Assembly: GCA_947561395.2 (NCBI GenBank)
Contig: OX387185.1
Location: 46,820,602 to 46,884,601, forward strand
Direction of reading: 5' to 3'
Length of the DNA stretch: 64,000 bases
Origin: Buxus sempervirens
Lineage: Eukaryota; Streptophyta; Magnoliopsida; Buxales; Buxaceae
The translations under genes were made by a program, and so were the position numbers. A model generated the notes under the pieces. That model saw only the letters and a program-made list of their open reading frames with translations, had not been told where the DNA came from and did not search any database. Below, in pieces: positions 52,501 through 61,211 of the stretch; positions within the stretch are counted from its first letter, which is position 1; every line of letters begins with the position of its first letter.

Positions 52501-55500
52501 GGACAAGATTTGAAGTCTGAAAATAGCCACTTCACATAAAAATTTCAAAGCTTAGGTTTGCTACTAGTCCACTCCTCCCAGACCCGGCTTTGGCGGGACC
52601 TACATCTAGTTATGGTCCACTTACTGGTGTTGTATAATTAAATTTTATTTATAGAAGGTTATGTACAAAATTTGCATTTAAAAATTGCATGCCAGAAAAA
52701 ATCATTGTCTTCAAAATCCAAAGGATTCCATATGCATGTAAAAAAGAGGCAGAGTGTTGTTTCCTGGTTGTTAAAAATATCTCCTTCCATAAGCAAACCT
52801 GTCTCCATTTTACCAAACAATCTTTCTTGACACCTTCACCCTCCCAAAAAAAATCCTTTAAATCTTCTCAAGTTGCTGGCATTTTGAGCACCATCATGAA
52901 GCATACAATAACACTTGCTATAACTGCCTAATAATAGTATTCCTACCCCATAAATAACTTCAGATCTTTTACACCTCACCAGTATTTTCTTTAACGTCAG
53001 CAACTGGGTCCAAAAATTTCAATCTCCTTGGATTATCCCCGCAAGGAAAACCTAGATTTCTAACAGCCAGGAAGCAATCATACAACTCAACAAACCAATA
53101 AAACTTGAAGAATTCCTCCACCTAAATTAATCTCACTAATATTGCTTACTCTCAAATCCATTTTTAATCCAGAAAGCTTCAAAAACCACTACATGATTTA
53201 TTTAATATAACATGCATGAACTCTTGAGGCTTATAGTAATGTTACTGTTGCCTACTATTTTCCTTTTTCTTGGTTACATACCATCTTAATTTTGCTTTAC
53301 AATTAGGATAGAAACTTTACAAGATCAACAAAGAAAATGAAGAAGGCAGATTCTAAATATGCTCAAGGCCCTTGCAATAGAGGTTACTAATTTTATTTTT
53401 CCTATTTTTTATTTTTTTTTCTAATTTCAAAATATCATTGTTAAAGCATCTAATTGGAATCCTTTTGGTGCTTATAAATACAAATAGAATTCAAGCAAAA
53501 CAGAGTTATAGAAGAAAAGGCACTTTGCTGTAAAGATAATATTTCAACTTCAAAAAAATTCTACCAAGTTAACCCTTTTTATGAAGAAATTTTTTCTCAA
53601 TGAACTCCATATGACAGCGCGCAATAAAAAAAAAGCACCATTAATATTTAAAGAACATTTTTTTTCTAATTAATATTCTCATAAGTTGACAAGAATTTTC
53701 TGAACCCTATATTTTTTGTAAACTAAAGTTCATAAACATTATTTTAATATTATTGTGCAATCTAAACTTACAAGAGAAGCACATTAGAGGTTTATGAGTC
53801 TGTCAAAATGCAATGATATCATTCATAAGCAAGTCCAAATCATAAATGTGAATATCATTGCACCACATTCAGTGGCAAACAGTTTAAGTAGATGAGCAAG
53901 ACCACAGAAATATCTTGTAGGAATTTGTAAAAAATCAAAAGAAGACATATTATTCGGATAAAATCGGAGTAGTTACTTGAAGCCAATCAAACTGCCTCCT
54001 GACCAGTTATTTCCCCATTCATAATGTTATTCTGCCATTTAACTAACTACACTAATAAGAGTATAATCAGCAACAAAAAATAAATAAATAAATAAATTCT
54101 CATATTCATTGCCTTTGCTCGAAATTCATAATTTCAGGGTAAAAGTAATAACTAGAAGATCTTGGGAAGGTGAAGAAAGAAAAAATCCGCTTTTCTAAGA
54201 AGTCATAATAAGGAAATGTGAAATACCAAGAGTTATTATTACTGTGTTTGAAGTAAAATAGTTACCATTTCGGAAAAAAGGCTGCCCAGTCAACTTCTTC
54301 TCAGAAAGATAGGCTGCAAGCTTAACTTCACCAAGCTCCACCATGCCAGTGCTAGCAGCACCATCCAGTAAACTAGCTGGTAAATTAAAAAGGCAAAAAC
54401 AAAGACAAAAAATAAATAAATAAAAAATAAAACAAGAACTTGTAAAATTCCAAGTAGCAATCAGGAACCAGGAGATGAAGGATCAAGGAACCAGAAGTAA
54501 AAGTAAAGAATGAATCATGCATAAGCACATGAAGAAGCACTAATCACATATGCAAGCTTCATATAAAAATAAAATTATTTTTATATGAAACATTAACTAA
54601 AAAATAATTAAGCATGACTTTCAAAGCTGTATTCATACGAGAGGTGTCTGACACAAATTGCATGAAAAATAAATAGCAAAGTTAAACCTATCGAATTAAC
54701 ACTGTACAGAACAATATGAAAGATAGATATTCAATGCATTATGATTCAACATAAAAATACCAATAACGGAAACTTGTGCAATTCATGGTGACAAAATAAA
54801 AAGAAAAATTTAATATAAAGTAACAATATAAGTGTTCGACTATGTTACTTATTGTCTTTGGTAAAAAAAAAAAATAATAATAAGAGATTTCCTAAATAAT
54901 TCCTATGTATAAAAAATTTATTATAGCTAATATTGGGATCTAGTTAAGATTGAAAAAGATATCTCGTAAATATGACATATCATGTCTAGGTCTGTGAACA
55001 AGCCAAGTTAAGCTCAACTTTGCCCAGCTCCACTCAGGCTCTTAACCCTTGAGCTCAGCTCTTAAATATATCATATTTAAAATCCAACTGTTTAATAGAC
55101 TTAAACCCCAAGAAGGCAAGGCCAAAGACCAAAAAGAATCACTGTAAAATATCAGACTTGAGGGGATAAAAATAGATGCATGGTGTATTCTCCCTTCTTG
55201 GTGTTTAAGATTTGTAAGAGTTTTTTTATTATTATACTGCTTTCCTATTTATTGTTTTTGTACTTTTTTACATGCTTAAAATTGCAAGCCATAAGCAGTA
55301 AAAATAAAGAAATAAGGAAAGAGAATATATATCTCCATCACCTTCGTCAGGGGGCTACAATCATCTGAAGAGAAATATGGTTAGTTCTGAGTAGACAGAT
55401 GAGGTTTTGAGGTCGCTTTTACAATATTATTCACTAATTGAAATATTTGAATTTTGAATTTTATAGCCAGCTGAATCAGCTGCTCAAGGGGAATAGATTG

Positions 55501-58500
55501 AGCAGGTCTCAAGGCATAAGCTGAAGCTTCAAGGTTGACAAAATGGACAGGGTTATTAAGATTCAAACAATACGATCACAATTAGTAAGATGCATTCTCT
55601 TCCAAGCAAAACTGCCTTTTGAGTTTTGACACCTCATGTTGGGTTTCATTGCACCCAGTGGGAATGAGAATGGGATCACAAGCAACGAATAAGTAAGAAT
55701 GCTTCAGTTTTCAATTAGTAGAACCAGATGTAATTAAAATCATCTTTTAAAAGATAGGAATTTACGTCCATCCTAAGCCTTCTTTGCCAAAATATAAAAA
55801 TATAAACTAGAGAAAGCCCATTAATTTCCAACTTCAATTGTCCTAGACTCCTAGCTAGGATCGTGTTTGAACACTTCATTGCATGCATATTTTTATTTAA
55901 GTCAATCTAAAATTATTTGCCTCTGTACCAAACCTCTGTTTGTACCTACATAAAGACAACACTTGACAGCCCACATCAATATTGACTCAAACACTTGTCC
56001 CCATGTCCACAAATCATCTGGAGTTGACTTTTTGGATTAGCAAGTCAATTGTGTGGAACTTGCAGCTGAGACTTAGCTCATGTAAAGAATCAAAATCTTA
56101 TGCAAGTAGTAAAGCAAACAGGAGTTCCATGATCAAATGCAAGGAAAAAAGTTTTCCACGCAAAAATTAGATTTGGATAAATTTACAATCTCTTAAACTT
56201 GAAGCACATACCAATTCTTTTCCAGTTGTTAAAAAATTGCCGGCAGCGGTTGCTCCCAGATGAATACACCTATACCCAATTTCAATGAAGGATTAGGAAA
56301 GATAAAACATAAATTGATTCAAGAAATATTAACAGGATACCTTGTGCCATATAAAAAGCACAATAAACTTAAGCACTCTACTCATATACATCTCATAAAA
56401 AATAAGGCAAAAAACGTAACTACCGAATATACCTGAATTAACCATGCGAGATTGTTCCCAATGGTATACTGAAAATCCGAAGATTTTATTACATTAAAAG
56501 CATGGTCTGCATGACATAGTGCTGTTAGAATGATATACATGCATTGTCATATCATAGTTGTACATCCACTAAAGGATATCCACAATTAAAACTCCCACCT
56601 AAACAGTGAGAAAAAGAGTTTTATGAATAATTCATGAATAATTCAAGAGGGAACCGATAGCTTACCAGAAGAAGAAGTAGAAGATGAAGCATTTAGCAAC
56701 GGGATATTTATTTCTGAAAATCTCTCCTCAATCGACTGCTGTTTGAACTTTTCAAAAATATGCTACAACAAAGAATTTGACAACATTTGGTCAATACTTC
56801 TTATCAGTTAATAAAAATGACAAAGAAAAGAGAAGTAAAATAGAACTAGATGTGATAGTCTCCATGGTGTCCGCTAATAACTCACAAGTTGTTCATCAAT
56901 GCCAAATTTGTCGTAGTCTCTCTTCCATAATGGATTGGTGAGAAGCTCGTATGCATATTGAACCTGAAAATTCCACATAATTGAACAATTAAGCCCACTG
57001 CAACCCAATATTAATAGATGGGATATAATGCTTGCATAAACAACCAAAAAGGGGAAAAATGTAGCAACATGACCACGTAGAGTGACTTTCTTAATGGCAC
57101 CTTGATATATGAGATCAAGTTCCCTGTTCTTAACACGTAAGATTACTATTTTTCATCATTATATCTTAATACCGGGTTCTTGATTGGGTCCAGAAAAAAA
57201 CTTATCTAATATATTTAGCCACATTAGCCTCCAAACCAAATAAAAAATCCAGCCAGATCGCAAACATCTAGATGTCCAACGTAGCTCTCAAATGGCTTAT
57301 CACATCAAAAACACCATAGAGAAGAGCAAAGTTCACCGTGCCATTTCGCTGAAGGGCTTGTGTGCCGTTTCGCCAGAATTTTGCTGGCACACTGCTCATG
57401 CCATCGAAAAATCTGTACTGTCATGCCGAAAATCTTCAAAAATTCTAAAAAATTTATATTATAAAAGTTTTCACACCAAAAATTCTAAAAAAATTATATT
57501 CTAAAAAGTTTTTACACACACACACACACGCATATATATATATATATATATATCATATTATTTAAAACATATTTATAAATCTACTTAAGTGTGAAAGAGG
57601 GGCAATCAGATCACGACAACTCCAACCCTCCCTTCATGCCTCTCCTCTCCATCAACGGTTGAAAGTTCTCCTCTCCGTCAGCCGCAGTCGAAAGTAGTGT
57701 AGGAAGAAATGTTTTTTAATATCATCTCATATGACAATAGCATCAAATAAATGAGGGCTCATTTGGCAGGCATTCTTATCAGGAACTTAACACAAGGATT
57801 AACACTTAAATTCATTCCAAGAAAAAATTCTTAAAATTTTGTGGTTTCATTACCATGTAGGAAAATAAGTTTAATTACAATTTCACTATTTTTAGAAGTT
57901 TATCTCAACAAAAGTAAACATGAAATATTTACAAGTGGTCACTACAATAAAGAAACTATAATTATTTACAAGTTCAACACTAAATCAACCAAGTCAACAG
58001 ATTCAGCACTAGATTGAGTTCAGCCAGGTCACCTCAAGAGGAAAGAAACTAGTGTTTAATCGGGCCAGTAAGGTGCCATCTAGCATTCCTCCTGGGAACT
58101 CATTCCACAACTTGGAATGAGTTTTGGTTGATAGGTGGATGTTTTGGTTAGGTGTCACAGAATGTCTTCTCCCAAATCACAATGAGAAAAATCCCTTTCC
58201 TATGGTATCACCTTCTGATTTTGAGGCAGCTCTCCTCGGTTGGAAATGGATATATTTTTGAGGGGGTGGAGCCAAAAGAGGCTGCAATTTCTAGAAGTTC
58301 TTAAGCCTGATCCCATATTTTGTAGTCCCTTATTTTTTTTCCTTTTCTGACCAGAAAAATAATATGATATAAGTGGGGAAGCCCACATATACAATAAGCA
58401 AATATTGGACTGAACATCACAAAAAGTCACTTCCAAAAATCAATTATACATAAAGCCCCAATGACCAATTACTTCTAAATAAGAGAATTGTACTCCTACG

Positions 58501-59035
58501 AAAAGGATAGATATAGAATACCAATGATATAGTAGTCTCATAACTCAACCCAACAGTTTGAAGACATCCTCCTCTTTTTCCTCACATTTGCATTATTTTT
58601 CCAAGTTGCACAACAGATTGAAAATAGGTGGTGTGTAAATAGCAAGTTAATTTGACTCTTCATCCTCCTTAACATCCAGCAAGATATTATCCCTGCTACC
58701 AACTCTGGCATCACCCACTCTATCATCTGCTGGTAGTAGAGGTACTGTCCTGCTGGAGTCTGAGGAGGGTGAAATGAAAACCTCACTTAATGTGGAATTT
58801 ATATCCTTCTGTAAGCTGTTAGACAATTTGGAAACAGAGGAGCAGATAATTAACAACACAAGGATGGTCAAGAGGTTAGTAATTATCCTTAACCTATCTG
58901 TGAAATTTTATCTCTACTAATTACGAGAAATAAATAAATGATAATTTAATGATAGTTCAAAGAGACCCAATGACAAGGGAGAACTTACTAACCTTAATAA
59001 AATCAATTGTAGCAGGGACTTCCATGCCTGAATTC
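30043..59035 (-). CDS. DNAJC16-like co-chaperone: J domain, thioredoxin-like region, C-terminal membrane segment (5' exons outside window)
   Basis: Eighteen exons on the minus strand keep one frame and encode the last 626 residues: 59035-58993, 56963-56886, 56762-56666, 56506-56433, 56269-56212, 54376-54266, 51431-51374, 51221-51125, 46591-46556, 45158-45022, 38638-38568, 38473-38420, 35253-35111, 34412-34272, 33019-32786, 32026-31967, 31630-31370 and 30171-30043. The first 40 visible residues are the second half of a J domain (VQYAYELLTNPLWKRDYDKF); its HPD-bearing first half must lie in exons beyond 64000, since I find none between 59036 and the window end. A thioredoxin-like segment follows (VIKSSDF...WLIQVYSSGSNRCRQF, about 80-125) without a CxxC pair, then APAIVFLKEPGVKPVV. 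A single membrane segment (LGPILLLAASISFGTIWL, about 547-565) precedes a short polar tail ending in acidic residues. DNAJC16-type proteins are ER-associated Hsp70 partners; location here is inferred. All introns are GT-AG except 38474-38567, whose donor is GC. Confidence 0.87.
33604..33658 (+). repeat. Poly-G tract and GGT-rich stretch
   Basis: G7, one T, then 21 uninterrupted G, followed by TGGTGG-type repeats, in the intron between exons 34412-34272 and 33019-32786 of the DNAJC16-like gene. The G-rich strand is the template strand of that gene, so the pre-mRNA is C-rich here. The exact length is prone to sequencing error. Confidence 0.85.
34188..34256. repeat. 35-bp tandem duplication at an exon border
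   Basis: TAATGGAAGTAACAAAATAT...CCTGCGA occurs at 34191-34220 and again from 34226, period 35 bp. The second copy ends 16 bp before exon 34272-34412, so the duplicated DNA lies just downstream of that exon's donor on the minus strand. Confidence 0.9.
34507..34591. repeat. Compound (TG)n(TA)n(GA)n microsatellite
   Basis: Consecutive TG, TA and GA dinucleotide runs in an intron of the DNAJC16-like gene, likely length-polymorphic. Confidence 0.9.
35837..36354 (+). mobile_element. 5'-truncated L1 LINE tail with target-site duplication
   Basis: The plus strand at 35837-36120 reads IWSSFLGLLGICWVQPRSF..., later ATIWMIWIAQNRCIFEG, the end of the zf-RVT region of plant L1 ORF2, then a stop and a 3' UTR with CCCATATCTCATGGG (36268-36283) and a poly-A run (about 36340-36353). 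GTTTGAACT flanks the block at 35828-35836 and 36355-36363, the target-site duplication. It lies in the intron between exons 38473-38420 and 35253-35111, antisense to the host gene. Confidence 0.85.
36866..37127 (-). mobile_element. Very short L1 LINE tail, minus strand, with 18-bp target-site duplication
   Basis: A T-run at 36862-36871 is the poly-A tail. The complement of 36924-36938 is CCCATATCTCATGGG, as in the neighbouring plus-strand LINE. The flanks 36848-36865 (ACTTGCTTCTAATCTTTT) and 37128-37145 differ at one base out of 18 and form the target-site duplication. Only about 260 bp of the element's 3' end was inserted. Confidence 0.85.
38639..40955. other. Intron DNA of the DNAJC16-like gene, left of the LINE
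   Basis: AT-rich intron sequence with A- and T-runs and no coding signature. A short frame at 40287-40469 is K/N-rich and unsupported. Confidence 0.5.
40972..42874 (-). mobile_element. 5'-truncated L1 LINE with 16-bp target-site duplication
   Basis: The element starts in the middle of the reverse transcriptase (LRQGDPLSPLLFIIIMEVFS) and ends with a 3' UTR and poly-A (T-run 40972-40984). The flanks CCTTGGAAGGAAAGCC at 40956-40971 and 42875-42890 are identical and form the target-site duplication. It sits in the 6.4-kb intron between exons 45158-45022 and 38638-38568, in the sense orientation of the host gene. The identical duplication suggests a fairly recent insertion. Confidence 0.95.
41224..42874 (-). 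pseudogene. L1 ORF2 fragment: reverse transcriptase C-terminus and zf-RVT
   Basis: The first frame (42874-42254) has the reverse transcriptase core HLLFADDILIFCKP (the ADD catalytic pair), then SRSLSKGGKLVLIKSVLASL. A one-base loss near 42255 turns the conserved HLVAW region into a stop, and a second shift near 42205 moves to the frame that continues MWREMVAGKYG. That frame ends at 41224 after the zf-RVT zinc region (CSICKEEEENVAHLLLHC) and WGERNRRIF. Endonuclease and the first half of the reverse transcriptase are absent, so the copy is dead. Confidence 0.9.
42926..43102. repeat. 90-bp tandem duplication
   Basis: CAGCATTTTCAGTTTGGATG begins copies at 42926 and 43016, and both run to CAATGACTTATCATCAA with a few substitutions. 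It lies 35 bp from the LINE insertion site, in the same intron. Confidence 0.9.
43103..45021. other. Remainder of the 6.4-kb intron
   Basis: AT-rich sequence, including a short imperfect duplication around 43725-43815 (CAATAATTTCAGCATATTTT occurs twice). No coding region. Confidence 0.5.
46780..47110. repeat. Possible MITE rich in GAGCT / AGCTC words
   Basis: The left part has AAGCTTGGGCTGAGC and GGCTCAGCTC. The right part has GTGAGCCTGAACCAAGCT and TAGCTCATTT, partly complementary. A related stretch occurs near 55000-55065. Borders and target-site duplication are not visible. Confidence 0.3.
48114..48360 (-). mobile_element. MITE of a TTTCG / GGCACAC-rich family, copy 1
   Basis: GGTACAAC flanks the block on both sides (48106-48113 and 48361-48368), an 8-bp target-site duplication. 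The sequence runs from CAGTGTTTATAGTC to CTGAAACGGTAAACCTTT. It aligns, in the opposite orientation, with the element at 60181-60534, sharing CGAAATTTCCCCAAAATAAA, GGCAGTGTGCC and the GGGCGGCAC / GCACTGAAACGGTAAA end. The strand label is relative to copy 2, called plus. No coding. It lies in the 4.5-kb intron of the DNAJC16-like gene. Confidence 0.8.
48361..50029. other. Intron DNA between MITE copy 1 and a LINE
   Basis: Purine-rich repeats at 48610-48830 (GAGAGAGAGAG, GACAGATAGACAGA) create open frames on both strands that look like low complexity, not genes. The rest is AT-rich. Confidence 0.45.
50030..50920 (+). mobile_element. 5'-truncated, frameshifted L1 LINE tail
   Basis: In shifting plus-strand frames the block reads VIWSPSPSGSFSCKSFF, then KVPPKLKAFV, then LCIEARESIDHIFLEC and TWHIWLERNHRSF. 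This is the zf-RVT part of plant L1 ORF2. The 3' UTR carries CCCATATCTCATGGG (50836-50850) like the other LINEs here and ends in an A-rich tail at about 50908-50920. It is antisense to the DNAJC16-like gene. I could not identify a target-site duplication. Confidence 0.8.
51432..54265. other. 2.8-kb intron of the DNAJC16-like gene
   Basis: AT-rich intron sequence. I see poly-A and poly-T runs and an (AAAT)n stretch near 54080, but no recognisable transposon or coding region. Confidence 0.45.
54377..56211. other. 1.8-kb intron of the DNAJC16-like gene
   Basis: AT-rich. It contains a GAGCTCAGCTC-type stretch near 55000-55065 similar to 46780-47110, and nothing coding. Confidence 0.45.
56964..58992. 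other. 2.0-kb intron inside the J-domain coding region
   Basis: It contains a block at about 57330-57430 with CCGTTTCGCCAGAATTTTGC and GGCACACTGC that resembles the TTTCG-rich MITE family, and a compound (CA)n(TA)n microsatellite at 57515-57552. At 58640-58870 both strands stay open for about 75 codons without recognisable similarity. Confidence 0.4.
57515..57552. repeat. Compound (CA)n(TA)n microsatellite
   Basis: Consecutive CA and TA runs in an intron of the DNAJC16-like gene. Confidence 0.9.
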
Positions 59036-60171
59036 CTAAAATGTTCACAAATACAAGGTCAAGAAGAAGATATGCATACATATTGTACTAACTAATAAAA
59101 TAAAATAAAACTAATGTCACTAAGAGGCCTTCTTTTTGTGATCTTAAAGATTTAGTCAAAAACTAAACTAAAAAACATATAATACCATGTTTTGAAGTGA
59201 TTGTTCATGCTTACACTATTGATATTAAGAGTCAACTTGCTTTACAATGGAAGCAAATAAATGGACCTTGAGGACACTTAACTATTGAACTGAGCCCAAA
59301 AACTAATCAAATTAGATCTTTTTCATTATTACATAAAATCAATAAAGGATGTTTGAAAATCCTAGGTATACTGAATAAAATAGCAGACTTACAAAAAGGA
59401 CATAACTAAGACTGCAAAACAACGAAGGAACATGTCATATATCATTGCCTTTTTTTGGAGTTATAAGCTTCAGGAATGTAACTAACTAGCATTCAGATTT
59501 CAATTCCCAGTGACTAATCTGCACTGATTAATTCCATGGAAGTTTTCTGGTTAAGCAAACATGTACAAGTTATTCTCCAATTAGACTTGCCTAGGTGAAG
59601 AAGGAGAGTAAAATGATTTAAAAAATGTCTTAAGAATCATGTGGAAGAATGGATTAGTTTCTAGCATATCCACCAACAATAAGTGCCCCCTTCTTAGTCT
59701 TGCCTCCAATGGATTGGGTCCATAAAAAGTATACTGCAATATTCTAGCCTAAGAAGCATGAAAAAATAAATTTTTGCACCCAAAACACCATTAAGGAGTG
59801 GTACTAATCACCTATTTGTAACAATTTCTTATTACCATATAACAGTTATTTTTATAGGTTATACAGAATCTCCTTTTTTTAAGATAACTAAATGTCTCTT
59901 TGCTACCTATTTTGTGGAGCTGATTTGCATGGGTATAAATGTAATAACAATGGGCGCAAGTTAGATAATGGCTCTTCATGTGAAGAGGAGGTGACCTTAT
60001 ATCTTAGCATCATTTTGTTTCCTTTTGTCTTTCAAAACTCAACTTCAAATAGGACCACTTATGAAAGGATAAAAGGACCATTACCCAATCTGGTCCCACA
60101 AAAAAGAAAGGTTCCAAGAGGGATGGACTAGAAACAGATCTAACCTTTGAAATTCTCATTCAAGGTGGCTG
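59036..60171. other. Probable intron DNA upstream of the first visible exon
   Basis: I looked for the HPD-containing first half of the J domain on the minus strand and did not find it. The sequence is AT-rich and has no other coding signature. Confidence 0.4.
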
Positions 60172-60180
60172 CTCAAACTC

Positions 60181-60534
60181 AAACCAAGATTTACCGTTTC
60201 GGTGCCGATGGGCGTGCCGCTTATTGCACGAAACAAAATTTCGCCGCCCAAACGCTGGAAAAATCAAATAAGGCAAAAATTGGACAAAAACTGAATTTTT
60301 TTATTTTGGGGAAATTTCGTCGGCACACTGCCAAAAATCGCCAATGAAAATTAAAGAAATTTCCATTTCCCTTCCCTGTTTCGCTCGGCACATGGCCCTA
60401 TTTCGCCGGCACGCCGCCAAAAATCGCTAGAAATGCAAATCAGCGATTTCCTTTCTGCGAAATGCATCGCTAACTAAAAAAGCGAAATTTCGGCAATACG
60501 CCACTATGTGCTGCCGAAACTATAAACATTGAGT
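60181..60534 (+). mobile_element. MITE of a TTTCG / GGCACAC-rich family, copy 2
   Basis: CTCAAACTC flanks the block on both sides (60172-60180 and 60535-60543), a 9-bp target-site duplication. It aligns in inverted orientation with 48114-48360. It is about 107 bp longer because an internal unit (CGGCAC...CCAAAAATCGC, near 60308-60342 and again near 60400-60427) is present twice. No coding. The duplication length suggests the hAT or Mutator group. Confidence 0.8.
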
Positions 60535-60884
60535 CTCAAACTCATGTGATCATACTGATAGCCTAAGGCTTTTGTCATTATGTTCAATGATGGTCCCTAC
60601 CTATAATAAAGATCCATGAATACTTAGTCAGCGAATTTTTTACAAGTCCAACAAAAAGAAAGTATCCTTTTGACTCATGACACATTGAAGTGAACTATTC
60701 TGAAGTGTTACCAGGCACAATGAATTTTTAGGTAAAAGTACTCAATTTCCCTGTCTAGTGGGCTTTGTTTGATCATAGGATCTTCATAGGTACAATACCA
60801 CTAATGATTGGTCAAGGCCTCACAGGATAGTCTTCTGATTTACTGCATGTCTCTCTTTAAAATTCATGCTAGAACATAAGATTT

Positions 60885-61194
60885 TGATAGAACTCTGCTA
60901 TAGAAGCAGAATTCCAATACTGTTCGACTGAATTTAATCGGCTAGATATTGTAGAAGAAGAGGAAATTGTATTCAATGAATGAAGTAGAGTTCTTGTATA
61001 TTGATCGTAGAAGAGAGTTACAAATGAATTTGGAAAAGAACAGAATATTTTGATGATTTTCGGGAGATCACCCCTCTTCCAATTGATTCAAGTTTCCCAA
61101 TCCCTGAATGCTTTCCTTCCATGCGTTTCAGCAATTTAACTACAACACTTTGCCAACTCAACCTACACGTAAGCATACTCCCTAGAAAATTACA
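60885..61194 (-). repeat. Putative 3' LTR of a Ty3/gypsy element
   Basis: On the minus strand, pol ends at 61212 and is followed at once by a polypurine tract (ATAGGGGGGAGAA, about 61209-61197). TG at 61194-61193 then opens the LTR, which ends at a CA (60886-60885), giving 310 bp. The left border is less certain because the 5' LTR is not in the window and the flanking duplication cannot be checked. Confidence 0.55.
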
Positions 61195-61211
61195 ATGTTC
61201 TCCCCCCTATA

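Noticed and set aside
58538-58871. Overlapping open frames on both strands as an exon or small gene
   Set aside because: No recognisable similarity and no splice sites that join in phase with 59035-58993 or 56963-56886.
30043-59035. Several separate small genes instead of one long one
   Set aside because: All 18 exons join in phase in the order expected for one DNAJC16-type protein, with no internal start or stop.
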